Shown: positions 25,148-34,037 of the stretch, in pieces
How the letters are laid out: each line of letters opens with the position of its first letter
Position numbering within the stretch: position 1 is the first letter of the stretch
NCBI RefSeq assembly: GCF_020024835.1
Contig: NZ_JAHHTD010000007.1
Coordinates: forward strand, 1 to 36,824
Reading direction: 5' to 3'
Length of the DNA: 36,824 nt
Origin: Campylobacter sp.
Lineage (GTDB): Bacteria; Campylobacterota; Campylobacteria; Campylobacterales; Campylobacteraceae
The notes under the pieces: model-generated
Told to the model about the DNA's origin: nothing
The model's input: only the letters and a program-made list of their open reading frames with translations
The model's database searches: none
Translations under genes and position numbers: made by a program

Positions 25148-25750
25148 GTGGATAAGCATTTTGAAATTTTAGCCTCTTTAGGAGAAAAACGAAAGTTTAA
25201 AAAAGGAAATATTTTATTTTTTCAAGGAGATGAAGCTAAAAAAATTTTAATTTTATTAGATGGTAAAGTGCGATTATATAAGGTAAATTCGAGGGGTTTT
25301 GAATTTACTTTACATATTTTAAATCACACTAGTTTTATAGCTGAAATGCCTGTATTTAAAGAAATTGAATACCCTGTAAATGCTATATGTGAAGAAGATT
25401 GCGAAATTTGTATTATTGATTTTGTGTATTTTAAAAGATTGTGTATGGAAAATGGAGAAATTAGCTTTTTACTTTTGAGTTCTTTGTTTGAAAAAATTAG
25501 AATTTTAGAAAATTTTATAAAACAAAAATCACTTGATTTAAAGACTAGATTGTTAAAGTTTTTAATAGAAAATGAAGAAAAATTGCACAAACTAAAACAA
25601 AAAGAAATTGCCACTATGCTTAATATTCCTCCAGAATCTTTATCAAGATTTTTAAAAGAATTTAAACATATTTTACTTATTGATACAAATAAAGGTAAAA
25701 TTACAATTTTAAATAAGGAGAAGATACAAGATTTGATTAAGTCTTTTTAA
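25148..25750 (+). CDS. nssR: Crp/Fnr-family regulator resembling NssR
   Basis: A 200-residue regulator with an N-terminal cyclic-nucleotide-type beta-roll (about 10-110) and a C-terminal winged helix (recognition region LKQKEIATMLNIPPESLSRF, about 152-171). There is no Fnr-type cysteine cluster and no clear cAMP site. Length and position after recG match NssR of C. jejuni (Cj0466), which controls the nitrosative-stress globins cgb and ctb. The truncated-globin gene ctb that I recall beside it is missing here. The start is GTG, with only a weak ribosome site, 2 bp after recG. An equally possible view is a Crp regulator of the ABC importer downstream. Confidence 0.75.
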   Translation: MDKHFEILASLGEKRKFKKGNILFFQGDEAKKILILLDGKVRLYKVNSRGFEFTLHILNHTSFIAEMPVFKEIEYPVNAICEEDCEICIIDFVYFKRLCMENGEISFLLLSSLFEKIRILENFIKQKSLDLKTRLLKFLIENEEKLHKLKQKEIATMLNIPPESLSRFLKEFKHILLIDTNKGKITILNKEKIQDLIKSF

Positions 25751-25761
25751 GTCTTATTTGT

Positions 25762-25767
25762 TACAAT
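25762..25767 (+). promoter_or_regulatory. Candidate extended -10 of the amino-acid importer operon
   Basis: TGTTACAAT gives an extended -10 with one mismatch, 25 bp before the first permease ATG. A strong GGGAAGG ribosome site follows at 25781. No NssR-type palindrome (TTAAC-N4-GTTAA) is seen in the 41-bp gap. Confidence 0.5.
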
Positions 25768-25791
25768 AATATCAAAAAATGGGAAGGTTAT

Positions 25792-26439
25792 ATGGATTTT
25801 GATTTTTTAATCAAATTTAGTCCAATGTTTATGCAAGCGACTTTTTTGACTTTAGAGCTTGCTATTTTTGGGGTGTTATTTTCGTTTGTGATAGCTTTAT
25901 TTTGTGTAAGTATGTCATTTTTTAATTTTAATTATTTAAATAAAGTATGTAAAATTTATATAGAAATTTCAAGAAATACTCCGTTATTAATTCAACTTTT
26001 CTTTTTATATTATGCTTTACCTGAATTTAATATACATCTTAGTTCTTTTTTGTGTGCTGTTGTGGGATTGAGTTTTTTAGGTGGTTCTTATATGGCAGAA
26101 AGTTTAAGAGCTGGCGTTGAGGCTATTAAAAAGCAACAATACGAATCAGGATTATCATTAGGACTTAGCAAATGGCAGAATTTTTGTTATGTGATATTGC
26201 CTCAAGCTTTAGGTGTTGCTATGCCAAGTATTAGTGCAAATATTATATTTTTACTTAAAGAAACTTCCGTTGTTAGTATTATTGCTTTAGCGGATTTAGT
26301 TTATGTTGCAAAGGATCTTATAGGACTTTATTATAAAAGCAATGAAGCTTTATTTGCTCTAGTATTTTGTTATTTGATATTAATTTTACCTTTATCTTTG
26401 ATATTAAATTATGTAGAAAAAAGATTGAGTTATGTTTGA
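25792..26439 (+). CDS. Polar amino-acid ABC transporter permease (first)
   Basis: A 215-residue inner-membrane permease of the His/Glu/Gln/Arg family with about five transmembrane helices. The EAA loop that docks on the ATPase is visible (AGVEAIKKQQYESGLSLGLS, about 106-125), as is the family phrase EISRNTPLLIQLFFLYYALP. It overlaps the second permease by eight bases. With the second permease, the ATPase and the binding lipoprotein downstream it makes a complete importer. It corresponds to Cj0467 in C. jejuni by my recollection. Confidence 0.88.
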   Translation: MDFDFLIKFSPMFMQATFLTLELAIFGVLFSFVIALFCVSMSFFNFNYLNKVCKIYIEISRNTPLLIQLFFLYYALPEFNIHLSSFLCAVVGLSFLGGSYMAESLRAGVEAIKKQQYESGLSLGLSKWQNFCYVILPQALGVAMPSISANIIFLLKETSVVSIIALADLVYVAKDLIGLYYKSNEALFALVFCYLILILPLSLILNYVEKRLSYV

Positions 26440-27091
26440 AATTTTAAATCAAGGAACTTTTCTAAGATTAGTTGAAGGTTTGAAAGTTACCTTGGAGCTT
26501 TCTATTGTGAGTATTTGCATTTCACTTATTGGTGGAATTTTTTTTGGAATGATTATGAATTCTAAAAATAAAATATTATATACATCTTGTCGCTTTATGC
26601 TTGAATTTGTGCGTATTATGCCTTTAATTGTATGGCTTTTTGTGGTGCATTTTAGTTTAGCAAAATGGATTGGATGGCATTTGAGTACCCTAACATCTAG
26701 TATTATAGTATTTAGTATTTGGGGAATTTTTGAAATGATGGATTTGGTTAGATCATCGCTTGCTAGCATACCAAAACATCAGTATGAATCTGGTTTGTCT
26801 TTAGGTTTTAATAAAATACAAGTTTATTTTTTTATTATCATTCCTTTATCATTGAGGAGACTTTTACCTATGAGCATTAATCTTTTTACTAGGATTATTA
26901 AAAGCACATCTATTATATATTTAATAGGCGGGATTGAACTTATAAAAGTAGGGCAACAAATAATAGAATTAAATTTATTTAAAAATTCTTATTCAGCTTT
27001 TGTAGTATATGGTTTGATTTTGATAATTTATTTTATACTTTGTTATCCTTTATCAGTATATTCTAGATTTTTAGAAAAAAAATGGAGTTAA
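26432..27091 (+). CDS. Polar amino-acid ABC transporter permease (second)
   Basis: A 219-residue partner permease, with the same fold. The EAA loop reads RSSLASIPKHQYESGLSLGF (about 108-127), and FVRIMPLIVWLFVVHF replaces the usual RNTPLL.Q motif, so it is the more divergent of the pair. The start lies inside the first permease gene, and its end carries the ribosome site of the ATPase gene. Two different permeases imply a heterodimeric channel. Confidence 0.87.
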   Translation: MFEILNQGTFLRLVEGLKVTLELSIVSICISLIGGIFFGMIMNSKNKILYTSCRFMLEFVRIMPLIVWLFVVHFSLAKWIGWHLSTLTSSIIVFSIWGIFEMMDLVRSSLASIPKHQYESGLSLGFNKIQVYFFIIIPLSLRRLLPMSINLFTRIIKSTSIIYLIGGIELIKVGQQIIELNLFKNSYSAFVVYGLILIIYFILCYPLSVYSRFLEKKWS

Positions 27092-27093
27092 TT

Positions 27094-27831
27094 GTGAATA
27101 TATTAAAAATTCAAAATTTACAAAAATATTATGGCGATCATTATGTTTTAAAAGATATAAATTTGGAATTAAAACAAAGAGAAGTCGTAGTAATACTTGG
27201 CCCAAGTGGTTGTGGTAAATCAACTCTTTTGCGTTGTATAAATGGTTTAGAAGAAATGGCAGATGGTGTTATTTATGTAGAAGATGAAAAAATTGATAAA
27301 AATTATAAAAAATGGACTAAAATTCGTCAGAAAATAGGTATGGTATTTCAATCTTATGAGCTTTTTGATCATTTAAATGTGGAACAAAATATACTTTTAG
27401 GACCTTTAAAAGTTCAAAAAAGAGATAAAAAAGAAGTATTAGATGAGGCAAAGTATTGGCTTGAAAGGGTAGGTCTTTTGCATAAAATAAAAGCTTATCC
27501 TAAAGAGCTTAGTGGTGGCCAAAAACAACGTATAGCTATAGTTAGAAGTCTTTGTATGAATCCTGATATTATGCTTTTTGATGAGGTTACAGCAGCACTT
27601 GATCCTGAAATAGTCCGAGAAGTTTTAGATGTAATTTTAAATTTAGCTAAAGATGGTATGAGTATGCTTATAGTAACACATGAAATGGGTTTTGCAAAGG
27701 CAGTTGCAGATAGAATTGTTTTTATGGATGATGGCAAAATTGTTGAAATTTCAAAACCTGAAGATTTTTTTAATAATCCAAAAACAGATCGTGCTAAAAA
27801 ATTTTTAAATTTATTTAATTTTCATAGTTAA
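27094..27831 (+). CDS. Amino-acid ABC transporter ATP-binding protein
   Basis: A 245-residue ABC ATPase. Walker A is GPSGCGKST (about 34-42), the Q-loop is VFQSYELFDHLNV, the signature is LSGGQKQR, Walker B is IMLFDEVTAALDPE, and the switch His is VTHEMGFA. It closely matches GlnQ/PebC-type polar amino-acid ATPases. An ATG at 27082 is in frame, but GGAG at 27084-27087 is well placed for the GTG at 27094, which gives the family start MNILKIQNLQKYYG, so I prefer that start. Confidence 0.92.
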   Translation: MNILKIQNLQKYYGDHYVLKDINLELKQREVVVILGPSGCGKSTLLRCINGLEEMADGVIYVEDEKIDKNYKKWTKIRQKIGMVFQSYELFDHLNVEQNILLGPLKVQKRDKKEVLDEAKYWLERVGLLHKIKAYPKELSGGQKQRIAIVRSLCMNPDIMLFDEVTAALDPEIVREVLDVILNLAKDGMSMLIVTHEMGFAKAVADRIVFMDDGKIVEISKPEDFFNNPKTDRAKKFLNLFNFHS

Positions 27832-27864
27832 AATATACAAAAATTATAAAAATAAGGAGATAAA

Positions 27865-28680
27865 GTGAAAAAGATAATTTTTTTATCGTTTTTTATGGCT
27901 ATTTTTTTTGGTGCTTGTTCAAGTGAGAATAATAGTGTAAATTCTATAGATAGAATTAAGCAACAAGGTGTAGTTCGCATAGGTGTTTTTGGGGATAAGC
28001 CACCATTTGGTTATCTTGATGCACAGGGTAAAAATCAAGGATATGATGTATTTTTCGCAAAACGTATAGCAAAAGAACTTTTAGGTGATGAAAATAAGGT
28101 GCAATTTGTATTGGTCGAAGCAGCAAATAGAGTCGAATTTTTAGAATCTAATAAAGTTGATATTATTTTAGCTAATTTTACAAAAACTCCTGAAAGAGAA
28201 GCAGTGGTTGATTTTGCATTGCCTTATATGAAGGTTTCATTGGGTGTGGTTGCTCCTAAAGGATCTGATATTAAAAGTGTTGAAGATTTAAAAGATAAAA
28301 CTTTAATATTAAATAAAGGCACAACAGCTGATGCATATTTTACAAAAAATTATCCTGATATTAAAACTATCAAATTTGATCAAAATACAGAAACTTTCGC
28401 AGCTTTACTTGGCGGTAGAGGCAATGCACTAAGTCACGATAACGCATTACTTTTTGCTTGGGCTAAGGAAAATCCAAATTTTGAAGTAGTAATTAAAGAA
28501 CTTGGAAATCAAGACGTAATAGCTCCTGCTGTTAAAAAAGGTAATGAAGCAATGTTAAAATTTCTTAATGATTTAATAATTAATTTAAATAAAGAGCAAT
28601 TTTTTTACAAAGCTTATGATGAAACATTAAAGCCATTTTTTAGTGATGATATTAGAGCAAGTGATGTTATTATCGAATAA
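27865..28680 (+). CDS. cjaA: CjaA-type amino-acid-binding lipoprotein
   Basis: A 271-residue solute-binding lipoprotein. The GTG start has an AAGGAGA ribosome site. A lipoprotein signal peptide ends at FFGAC with Cys18 as the lipidated residue. The ligand-binding domain (RIGVFGDKPPFGYLD, then VLVEAANRVEFLESNKVDI, DKTLILNKGTTADAYFT, ALSHDNALLFAW) closely matches the C. jejuni antigen CjaA, which bound cysteine in its crystal structure. It lies 33 bp after the ATPase gene, so here it appears to be the binding subunit of a complete importer. Ligand identity is inferred from the resemblance. Confidence 0.88.
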   Translation: MKKIIFLSFFMAIFFGACSSENNSVNSIDRIKQQGVVRIGVFGDKPPFGYLDAQGKNQGYDVFFAKRIAKELLGDENKVQFVLVEAANRVEFLESNKVDIILANFTKTPEREAVVDFALPYMKVSLGVVAPKGSDIKSVEDLKDKTLILNKGTTADAYFTKNYPDIKTIKFDQNTETFAALLGGRGNALSHDNALLFAWAKENPNFEVVIKELGNQDVIAPAVKKGNEAMLKFLNDLIINLNKEQFFYKAYDETLKPFFSDDIRASDVIIE

Positions 28681-28697
28681 TAAAAAGTTTAAATTAT

Positions 28698-29912
28698 ATG
28701 CAAAATAAAGCACTAAAAAATATTATATGTGCATCTTTAGGCGGTATTTTAGAATTTTATGATTTTGTGCTTTTTATTTTTTTTGCAAGTGTTTTTGCAA
28801 AAATATTTTTTCCACAAAATGATGATTTTTGGCCTTTAGTTAATACCTATATTGCTTTTGGTGCTGGATATTTAGCAAGACCATTTGGAGCCATTATTAT
28901 GGCTCATTTTGCAGATATTAAGGGACGTAAGAATGTATTTTATATTAGTATGCTCTTAATGGTGGTTCCAAGTTTTGTTTTAGCATTTTTACCAGATTAT
29001 GAAAATATAGGCTTATGTGCCACTTTTATACTTTTTGCTATAAGGATTATACAAGGACTAGCAATAGGTGCTGAAGTCAGTGGATCGTGGGTTTTTGTTA
29101 GTGAATTTGTTAGTAAGAAAAAAATAGGCTTAGCATTAGGCTTTATTTCAGCTACTTTAACTTTAGGTTTATTACTTGGAAATCTTGCTACTTTAACTAT
29201 ATATGAGTTTTTTACCAAAGAAGAAGTTGAGCATTTTGCTTGGCGAATTCCATTTGTTATAGGTGGATTTTTTGGTATCTTAAGTTTGTTTTTAAGAACT
29301 AAATTGAACGAAACTCCAGAATTTAAAAAGATACAAGTAAAAAATTCTATTTTAAATTTTCCTTTAAAAAATGCATTAAAAACTCATAAAACAAGTATGC
29401 TCGTTTGTGCTTTGCAAACTATAGTTTTAACAAGTGGTGTAGCAACTTTGATGATATTACCTCAATATTTTGAGAATTTATTAGGAGTAAATAAAACTAC
29501 TGCTTTATACTATCAAAATTTTGCTATAGTTGCTATTATTATTGGCGCATTAATACAGGGATTTTTAAGTGATATTTTTAGTGCTTTTAAAATTTGTATA
29601 ATTTTTAGTTTATTTTTTGGAATTTTTGGAATTTTATTAAGTTCTTACAATGAAAATTTTCTTTATTTTTATTTATTAGCTTGTTTTTCTCAAGGTATTA
29701 TTTCTTTTGCTCCAATTTTTATGACCCAAATTTTTAGCACTCAATTAAGATCAAGTGGTTTATCTTTTGCTTATAATATTTCTTATGCGATCTTAGGTTT
29801 TATTACTCCATTAATTGTTAATTTTTTATATAAAGATTATTTTAGTATATATATTATTTTTGTGGTTTTAGCAAGTTTTTTGAGTGTGTTTATTGTAAAG
29901 AAACTCATTTAA
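28698..29912 (+). CDS. cjaB: MFS metabolite:H+ symporter, CjaB-type
   Basis: A 404-residue, 12-helix transporter of the MHS family (ProP/KgtP-like). Visible family marks are SLGGILEFYDFVLFIFFAS in helix 1, the motif-A loop AHFADIKGRKNVF (about 71-83), QGLAIGAEVSGSWVFVSE in helix 4, and LNETPEFKK in the central loop. It follows cjaA by 17 bp, the same pairing as cjaA-cjaB in C. jejuni. The transported compound is unknown; proline/betaine or a carboxylate are common for the family. Confidence 0.85.
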   Translation: MQNKALKNIICASLGGILEFYDFVLFIFFASVFAKIFFPQNDDFWPLVNTYIAFGAGYLARPFGAIIMAHFADIKGRKNVFYISMLLMVVPSFVLAFLPDYENIGLCATFILFAIRIIQGLAIGAEVSGSWVFVSEFVSKKKIGLALGFISATLTLGLLLGNLATLTIYEFFTKEEVEHFAWRIPFVIGGFFGILSLFLRTKLNETPEFKKIQVKNSILNFPLKNALKTHKTSMLVCALQTIVLTSGVATLMILPQYFENLLGVNKTTALYYQNFAIVAIIIGALIQGFLSDIFSAFKICIIFSLFFGIFGILLSSYNENFLYFYLLACFSQGIISFAPIFMTQIFSTQLRSSGLSFAYNISYAILGFITPLIVNFLYKDYFSIYIIFVVLASFLSVFIVKKLI

Positions 29913-30008
29913 ATTTACGTCATAAATTATATGTGTTTTTATTGCTTTATAAAAATTAATATTTAAATTCTTTTTTGTAAAAATCAAATAATCTGTATGC
30001 AACTTTGA

Positions 30009-30014
30009 TATAAT
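30009..30014 (+). promoter_or_regulatory. Extended -10 promoter of the 30044-36824 operon
   Basis: TGATATAAT is a perfect extended -10 box 29 bp before the first gene of the five-gene run. No other good promoter is seen within the run, where genes overlap or almost touch, so it may drive all five. The 131-bp gap it lies in holds no other recognisable feature. Confidence 0.65.
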
Positions 30015-30043
30015 TTCGTATTTAGTATGTTTTAGAGGTATTA

Positions 30044-31450
30044 ATGAGTAAAATATTATTTTTAGCCGATGGATTATTTGCTAAAGAATTTGTAAATAAA
30101 ATATTTAATAATAAGACTTTTGAAGAGACTATAGACATAGTATATTATAATGATGAAAGTGTTGATTTAAATTTAAAAAATGACCAATTTTTTTATTATA
30201 AATTTGATCCTACAAGTTTAATTAAGCTTGAAAAATTAGTAGGTGAAGAATATCATCAAGCTATTATTTATATGCAAAATAAAGAAGATGCTTTGGCGTG
30301 TTATGAAAATTTGAGAAAAATTCACTTACGATTAAATGTAGTTTTAATGGATTTTTGGGGCTTAGATATAAAAGATAATTTTTGCGAAATTATTAGTATT
30401 TGTGATACTTTAAGCACAAGATTAACCGGTTGTTTAGATAATATGCCATCTATGGCTCAATTTATAGGGCTTGGTAAGGGCGAAATTATGGAAGTAAAAA
30501 TTTCAGCAGGTTCAAGCTTTGCTTATAGACATATAAGCTCTATTAGTCAAAAGCGTTTTAAAATCGTTATGATATATAGAGATAATGATTATATATTAGC
30601 TCGCCCTGGGCTTATTTTAATGCCTAATGATAGTATTTTGATTGTAGGAGATCCTAAAGCACTTCAAAGTGTTTTTTCTAATGTAAAAACAAGTCTTGGG
30701 CGATTTCCTTCACCATTTGGCGATAATATACTTTGTATTATTGATATGAAAAAAATGGATAAATTTTCTATAAATAAATTAATTTTTACAAGTTTATTAT
30801 TTCACACAAGAATTAATAGCAAAAAACTCTATTTTAGAGTGATTAATCCAACTTTAACTCCTATGTATTATAAACTTAAATCTCTAAACAAAAATAGTGT
30901 AGAGGTTATTTTTGATTATGATTACACTAGTATAAAAAATATTAAAAATTATATAGAAAATGCTAATATTGGTTTGCTTGTAATTGAAAATTATTTTTTT
31001 GAAAAGGAAAAAAATTCTTTATTTAATTTTAAAATTCCTATTTTAAAAGCAGGATATGGAGATTTTGCAGATTTAAAATCTTCAATAGTTCTTAGCTCTA
31101 ATTTTGAAGATGTAGAGGGTATTGCTTCGATAATGCTAGATTTAAATAAACAAATTCAATTAAATTTAAGTTTATATTATTATGCCGTAAAACTTAATAA
31201 GGCTGAAATTTTTGAGTATGTTCAATATTTTGAAAGTCTTTCAAAATTGCACGATGAAAAACTTTTGCAAATTGAAGAAAAAGAACGTAATCCTATATCT
31301 AAATTTTCATATAGACAAAATGTATTACATTTTGTTCCTTTTAATGAAAAAATTTTAGGTAATAAATTAAACAAAATTTTTAAAACAGATCTTAATACAT
31401 TGTATTATAAAATGAGCAAGAATTATCAGTTGTTTATTCCATCTTTATAA
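30044..31450 (+). CDS. TrkA-like NAD-binding and RCK_C domain protein
   Basis: A 468-residue cytoplasmic protein with an N-terminal Rossmann-like TrkA_N region (about 1-130, beginning KILFLADGLFAKEFV; the glycine loop is degenerate) and an RCK_C/TrkA_C-like domain (about 148-222, with EIMEVKISAGSSFAYRHI and ARPGLILMPNDSILIVGDP). The rest has no motif I recognise. RCK domains gate ion channels or transporters by binding nucleotides or ions. No Trk/Ktr potassium channel is adjacent, but an MscS-type channel is two genes downstream. It corresponds to Cj1009c by position; function is not known to me. Confidence 0.78.
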   Translation: MSKILFLADGLFAKEFVNKIFNNKTFEETIDIVYYNDESVDLNLKNDQFFYYKFDPTSLIKLEKLVGEEYHQAIIYMQNKEDALACYENLRKIHLRLNVVLMDFWGLDIKDNFCEIISICDTLSTRLTGCLDNMPSMAQFIGLGKGEIMEVKISAGSSFAYRHISSISQKRFKIVMIYRDNDYILARPGLILMPNDSILIVGDPKALQSVFSNVKTSLGRFPSPFGDNILCIIDMKKMDKFSINKLIFTSLLFHTRINSKKLYFRVINPTLTPMYYKLKSLNKNSVEVIFDYDYTSIKNIKNYIENANIGLLVIENYFFEKEKNSLFNFKIPILKAGYGDFADLKSSIVLSSNFEDVEGIASIMLDLNKQIQLNLSLYYYAVKLNKAEIFEYVQYFESLSKLHDEKLLQIEEKERNPISKFSYRQNVLHFVPFNEKILGNKLNKIFKTDLNTLYYKMSKNYQLFIPSL

Positions 31451-31458
31451 GGGCTAGT

Positions 31459-32511
31459 ATGCGAGTAAAAATAGATGTAGATAAAAGTTATTTTGTATAT
31501 ATTGATGAATTAGAAAATATACATTTTAATACAAAAGTTGTAATATTAACTAATGAAGTTGTTTCAAAATTGCATTTAGAAGATTTGTTGAAAAAAATTC
31601 AAGCTAAAGAAGTATTTGTAATTAGCATTAAAGATGGAGAAAAGTATAAAAATTTACAAACTATAGAAGAAATTTTAGATCAAATGTTTCAATACAAGCT
31701 TGATAGAAAAAGTTTGTTGATTAGCTTTGGTGGTGGGGTAATTTCTGATATGGGTGGTTTTGTAGCTAGCATATATCAAAGAGGAATTGATTTTATAAAT
31801 ATTCCAACTACTTTACTTGCTTGCATTGACGCAAGTGTTGGTGGAAAAACAGGCGTAAATAATAAATTTGGAAAAAATCTTATAGGTAGTTTTTATCAAC
31901 CACAGGCTGTATATTGTCAAAGTGAATATTTAAAAACTTTATCAGCTCGAGAATTAGCAGCAGGAATGGCAGAATTTATAAAAATGGCAGTGATTTTTGA
32001 TGATAAAATTTTAGATTTTATAGAAAATTTAAATGAAAATAGTTTTTTAAATTCTAAGAGCGAAGAACAAGTTTTAGCACAGATTATTGACAAAAGTGTA
32101 AGATTAAAAGCTATGGTAGTGTCTAAAGATGAGAAAGAAAGTGGATTGAGAATGCTTTTAAATTATGGTCATACTTTTGCTCATGTAATTGAAAATCAAA
32201 CTAATTATAAAAAATATTTACACGGAGAAGCTGTGGCTATTGGTATGCATATGGCTAATACACTTGCTTTAAATTTAGGATTATTAGATACGCAAGCATA
32301 TCAAAGAATCAAAAAAATATTGGTAAAATTTAATTTACTTATATCCTATAAGATTGCAAATGTAGAAGAATTTTATAAGGCATTTTTTTTAGACAAAAAG
32401 ACTCATTATGAAAAAATTCATTTTATTCTACCTTGTGGATTGGGAAAAGCTTGTATTAAAAACGATATTGAAAAAAAAGAGATTATTCATATGCTTGAGG
32501 AATTTTTATGA
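31459..32511 (+). CDS. aroB: 3-dehydroquinate synthase
   Basis: A 350-residue enzyme of the shikimate pathway, turning DAHP into 3-dehydroquinate with NAD and Zn. The NAD site GGGVISDMGGFVASIYQRGI (about 92-111), the phrase IPTTLLACIDASVGGKTGVN, the Lys/Glu segment AAGMAEFIKMAV, and the zinc ligands in LNYGHTFAHVIE and HGEAVAIGM are all present. It starts 8 bp after the previous gene, with an AAGGG ribosome site, and overlaps the MscS gene by four bases. Confidence 0.96.
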   Translation: MRVKIDVDKSYFVYIDELENIHFNTKVVILTNEVVSKLHLEDLLKKIQAKEVFVISIKDGEKYKNLQTIEEILDQMFQYKLDRKSLLISFGGGVISDMGGFVASIYQRGIDFINIPTTLLACIDASVGGKTGVNNKFGKNLIGSFYQPQAVYCQSEYLKTLSARELAAGMAEFIKMAVIFDDKILDFIENLNENSFLNSKSEEQVLAQIIDKSVRLKAMVVSKDEKESGLRMLLNYGHTFAHVIENQTNYKKYLHGEAVAIGMHMANTLALNLGLLDTQAYQRIKKILVKFNLLISYKIANVEEFYKAFFLDKKTHYEKIHFILPCGLGKACIKNDIEKKEIIHMLEEFL

Positions 32512-34037
32512 AAAAAATTACATTATTTGTGTTGTTTTTAGTCGGTTTTGTGTTAGCTCAAGATGAAGTTGAACACTTAAAACAAAAGTTTGACCAACTT
32601 CATAATGATTTATCATATAATATTTGGGTTGAAAAGTATGATAATTTCAACGTTTATAAAAAAACACAAGATGAAATTGTTTCTTTGGAAAAAGAGAGTT
32701 TAAAAGCAAATGAACATAATAAAATGATTCTTGAAAGAAAAATTTTAATTTTAAAAGAAAGATTAGAACTTTTAAATGAGTATAAAAGCACGAATTTTTC
32801 AAAATTGATATTAGCTCCTGAAGAAGTGGAAAAAATGGATAAGCTAACTAATCCTTTGTCTATCATCGCAGCTTATTCTCATATTAAAAAGCTAAAAAGG
32901 GATAAGGAAGATTTTGTTAATATATTAAGTAGTTTTAGGCAAGCTTTAGAAGAATTAGTAAAAGAGAATGTTTTAGCCGCAGAGCTTGCAAAATTAAATC
33001 CATCACAGGAAAATCAAGAACGTTTAGCAACTTCTAATCAAATGATAAGAGATTTTTCTCAAACTCTACGTTTTGGTGAAATTTCTTATTCTGTTTATGA
33101 AAAAAAAATTCAAGAAGAGATAGATAAGACTACTATTTCTATAAAAATGCAAGGTCTTAGAGCATTTAATGTCGTTTTGGCTATTGTTATAGTTATTGCT
33201 ATTGCATTTTTATTAAAATTAATAGTAAGAAAATATATAGAAGATAATGATGATAGATTTTATACAGCCAATAAAATTATAAATTTTATCAATATCAATG
33301 TTATAGTTTTGATTTTACTTTTTAGCTACATCGAAAATATTAGTTATCTTGTTACCGTTTTAGGTTTTGCATCTGCTGGTTTAGCTATTGCTATGAAAGA
33401 TATGTTTATGTCTATGCTTGGGTGGTGTGTTATAGTTTTTGGTGGTAGTTTTAGAGTAGGTGATAGAATAAGGGTTTTTCAAAATGGTAATCAATATATA
33501 GGTGATATTATAGATATTTCTTTTTTAAGAATCACTCTATATGAAGATATTACTTTATTAACTTATACAGATAATAGAAGAAGTGGGCGGATAATTTTTA
33601 TCCCTAATAACTTTATTTTTGCAAATCTTATTTCAAATTATACACATCATGGTATGAAAACGGTTTGGGATGGATTAGATATAACTTTAACTTTTGATTC
33701 TAACCATCAAAAAGCATTAGAAATTGTGCAAGATATTGTTACTAAAGCTTCTAAAGGTTATACTAAAATAGCAAAAGAATCAATGGTAAAATTAAGAAAT
33801 GAATATAGTATTAGAAATCCTAAAGTGGAGCCTAGATTTTTTACTTTTTTTGAAAATTATGGTATGAGAATTTCGGCTTGGTATATGACAAATTCATATA
33901 TGGCTTTAGTTTTAAGAAGTAATATTAGTAAAGAGATTGTTAATGAATTTAATAAACATAATGATATTAAAATTTCATATCCTACACAAAATCTTTATAT
34001 TTCAAAAAATGATTTTATAAATAAGGAAAATATTTGA
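32508..34037 (+). CDS. MscS-type mechanosensitive channel with long periplasmic domain
   Basis: A 509-residue inner-membrane channel. A signal peptide (1-18, ending VLAQ) is followed by a charged, helical and probably coiled-coil periplasmic region (about 20-210), then two to three membrane helices (about 222-242 and 265-320). The pore helix is VLGFASAGLAIAMKDMFMSMLGW, and the beta-domain follows with FGGSFRVGDRIRVFQNG and IPNNFIFANLISNY. Such channels release solutes during hypo-osmotic shock. Periplasmic extensions of this type may sense the cell wall or act as a spacer. It is coupled to aroB (ATGA) and to mtaB (TTGA). Confidence 0.87.
   Translation: MKKITLFVLFLVGFVLAQDEVEHLKQKFDQLHNDLSYNIWVEKYDNFNVYKKTQDEIVSLEKESLKANEHNKMILERKILILKERLELLNEYKSTNFSKLILAPEEVEKMDKLTNPLSIIAAYSHIKKLKRDKEDFVNILSSFRQALEELVKENVLAAELAKLNPSQENQERLATSNQMIRDFSQTLRFGEISYSVYEKKIQEEIDKTTISIKMQGLRAFNVVLAIVIVIAIAFLLKLIVRKYIEDNDDRFYTANKIINFININVIVLILLFSYIENISYLVTVLGFASAGLAIAMKDMFMSMLGWCVIVFGGSFRVGDRIRVFQNGNQYIGDIIDISFLRITLYEDITLLTYTDNRRSGRIIFIPNNFIFANLISNYTHHGMKTVWDGLDITLTFDSNHQKALEIVQDIVTKASKGYTKIAKESMVKLRNEYSIRNPKVEPRFFTFFENYGMRISAWYMTNSYMALVLRSNISKEIVNEFNKHNDIKISYPTQNLYISKNDFINKENI

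Noticed and set aside
25751..25791. NssR operator upstream of the importer operon
   Set aside because: No TTAAC-N4-GTTAA palindrome is present; only a -10 box and a ribosome site.
29913..30043. Small RNA or tRNA in the cjaB to TrkA-like gap
   Set aside because: No cloverleaf or strong stem is visible; the gap is explained by a promoter and short leader.
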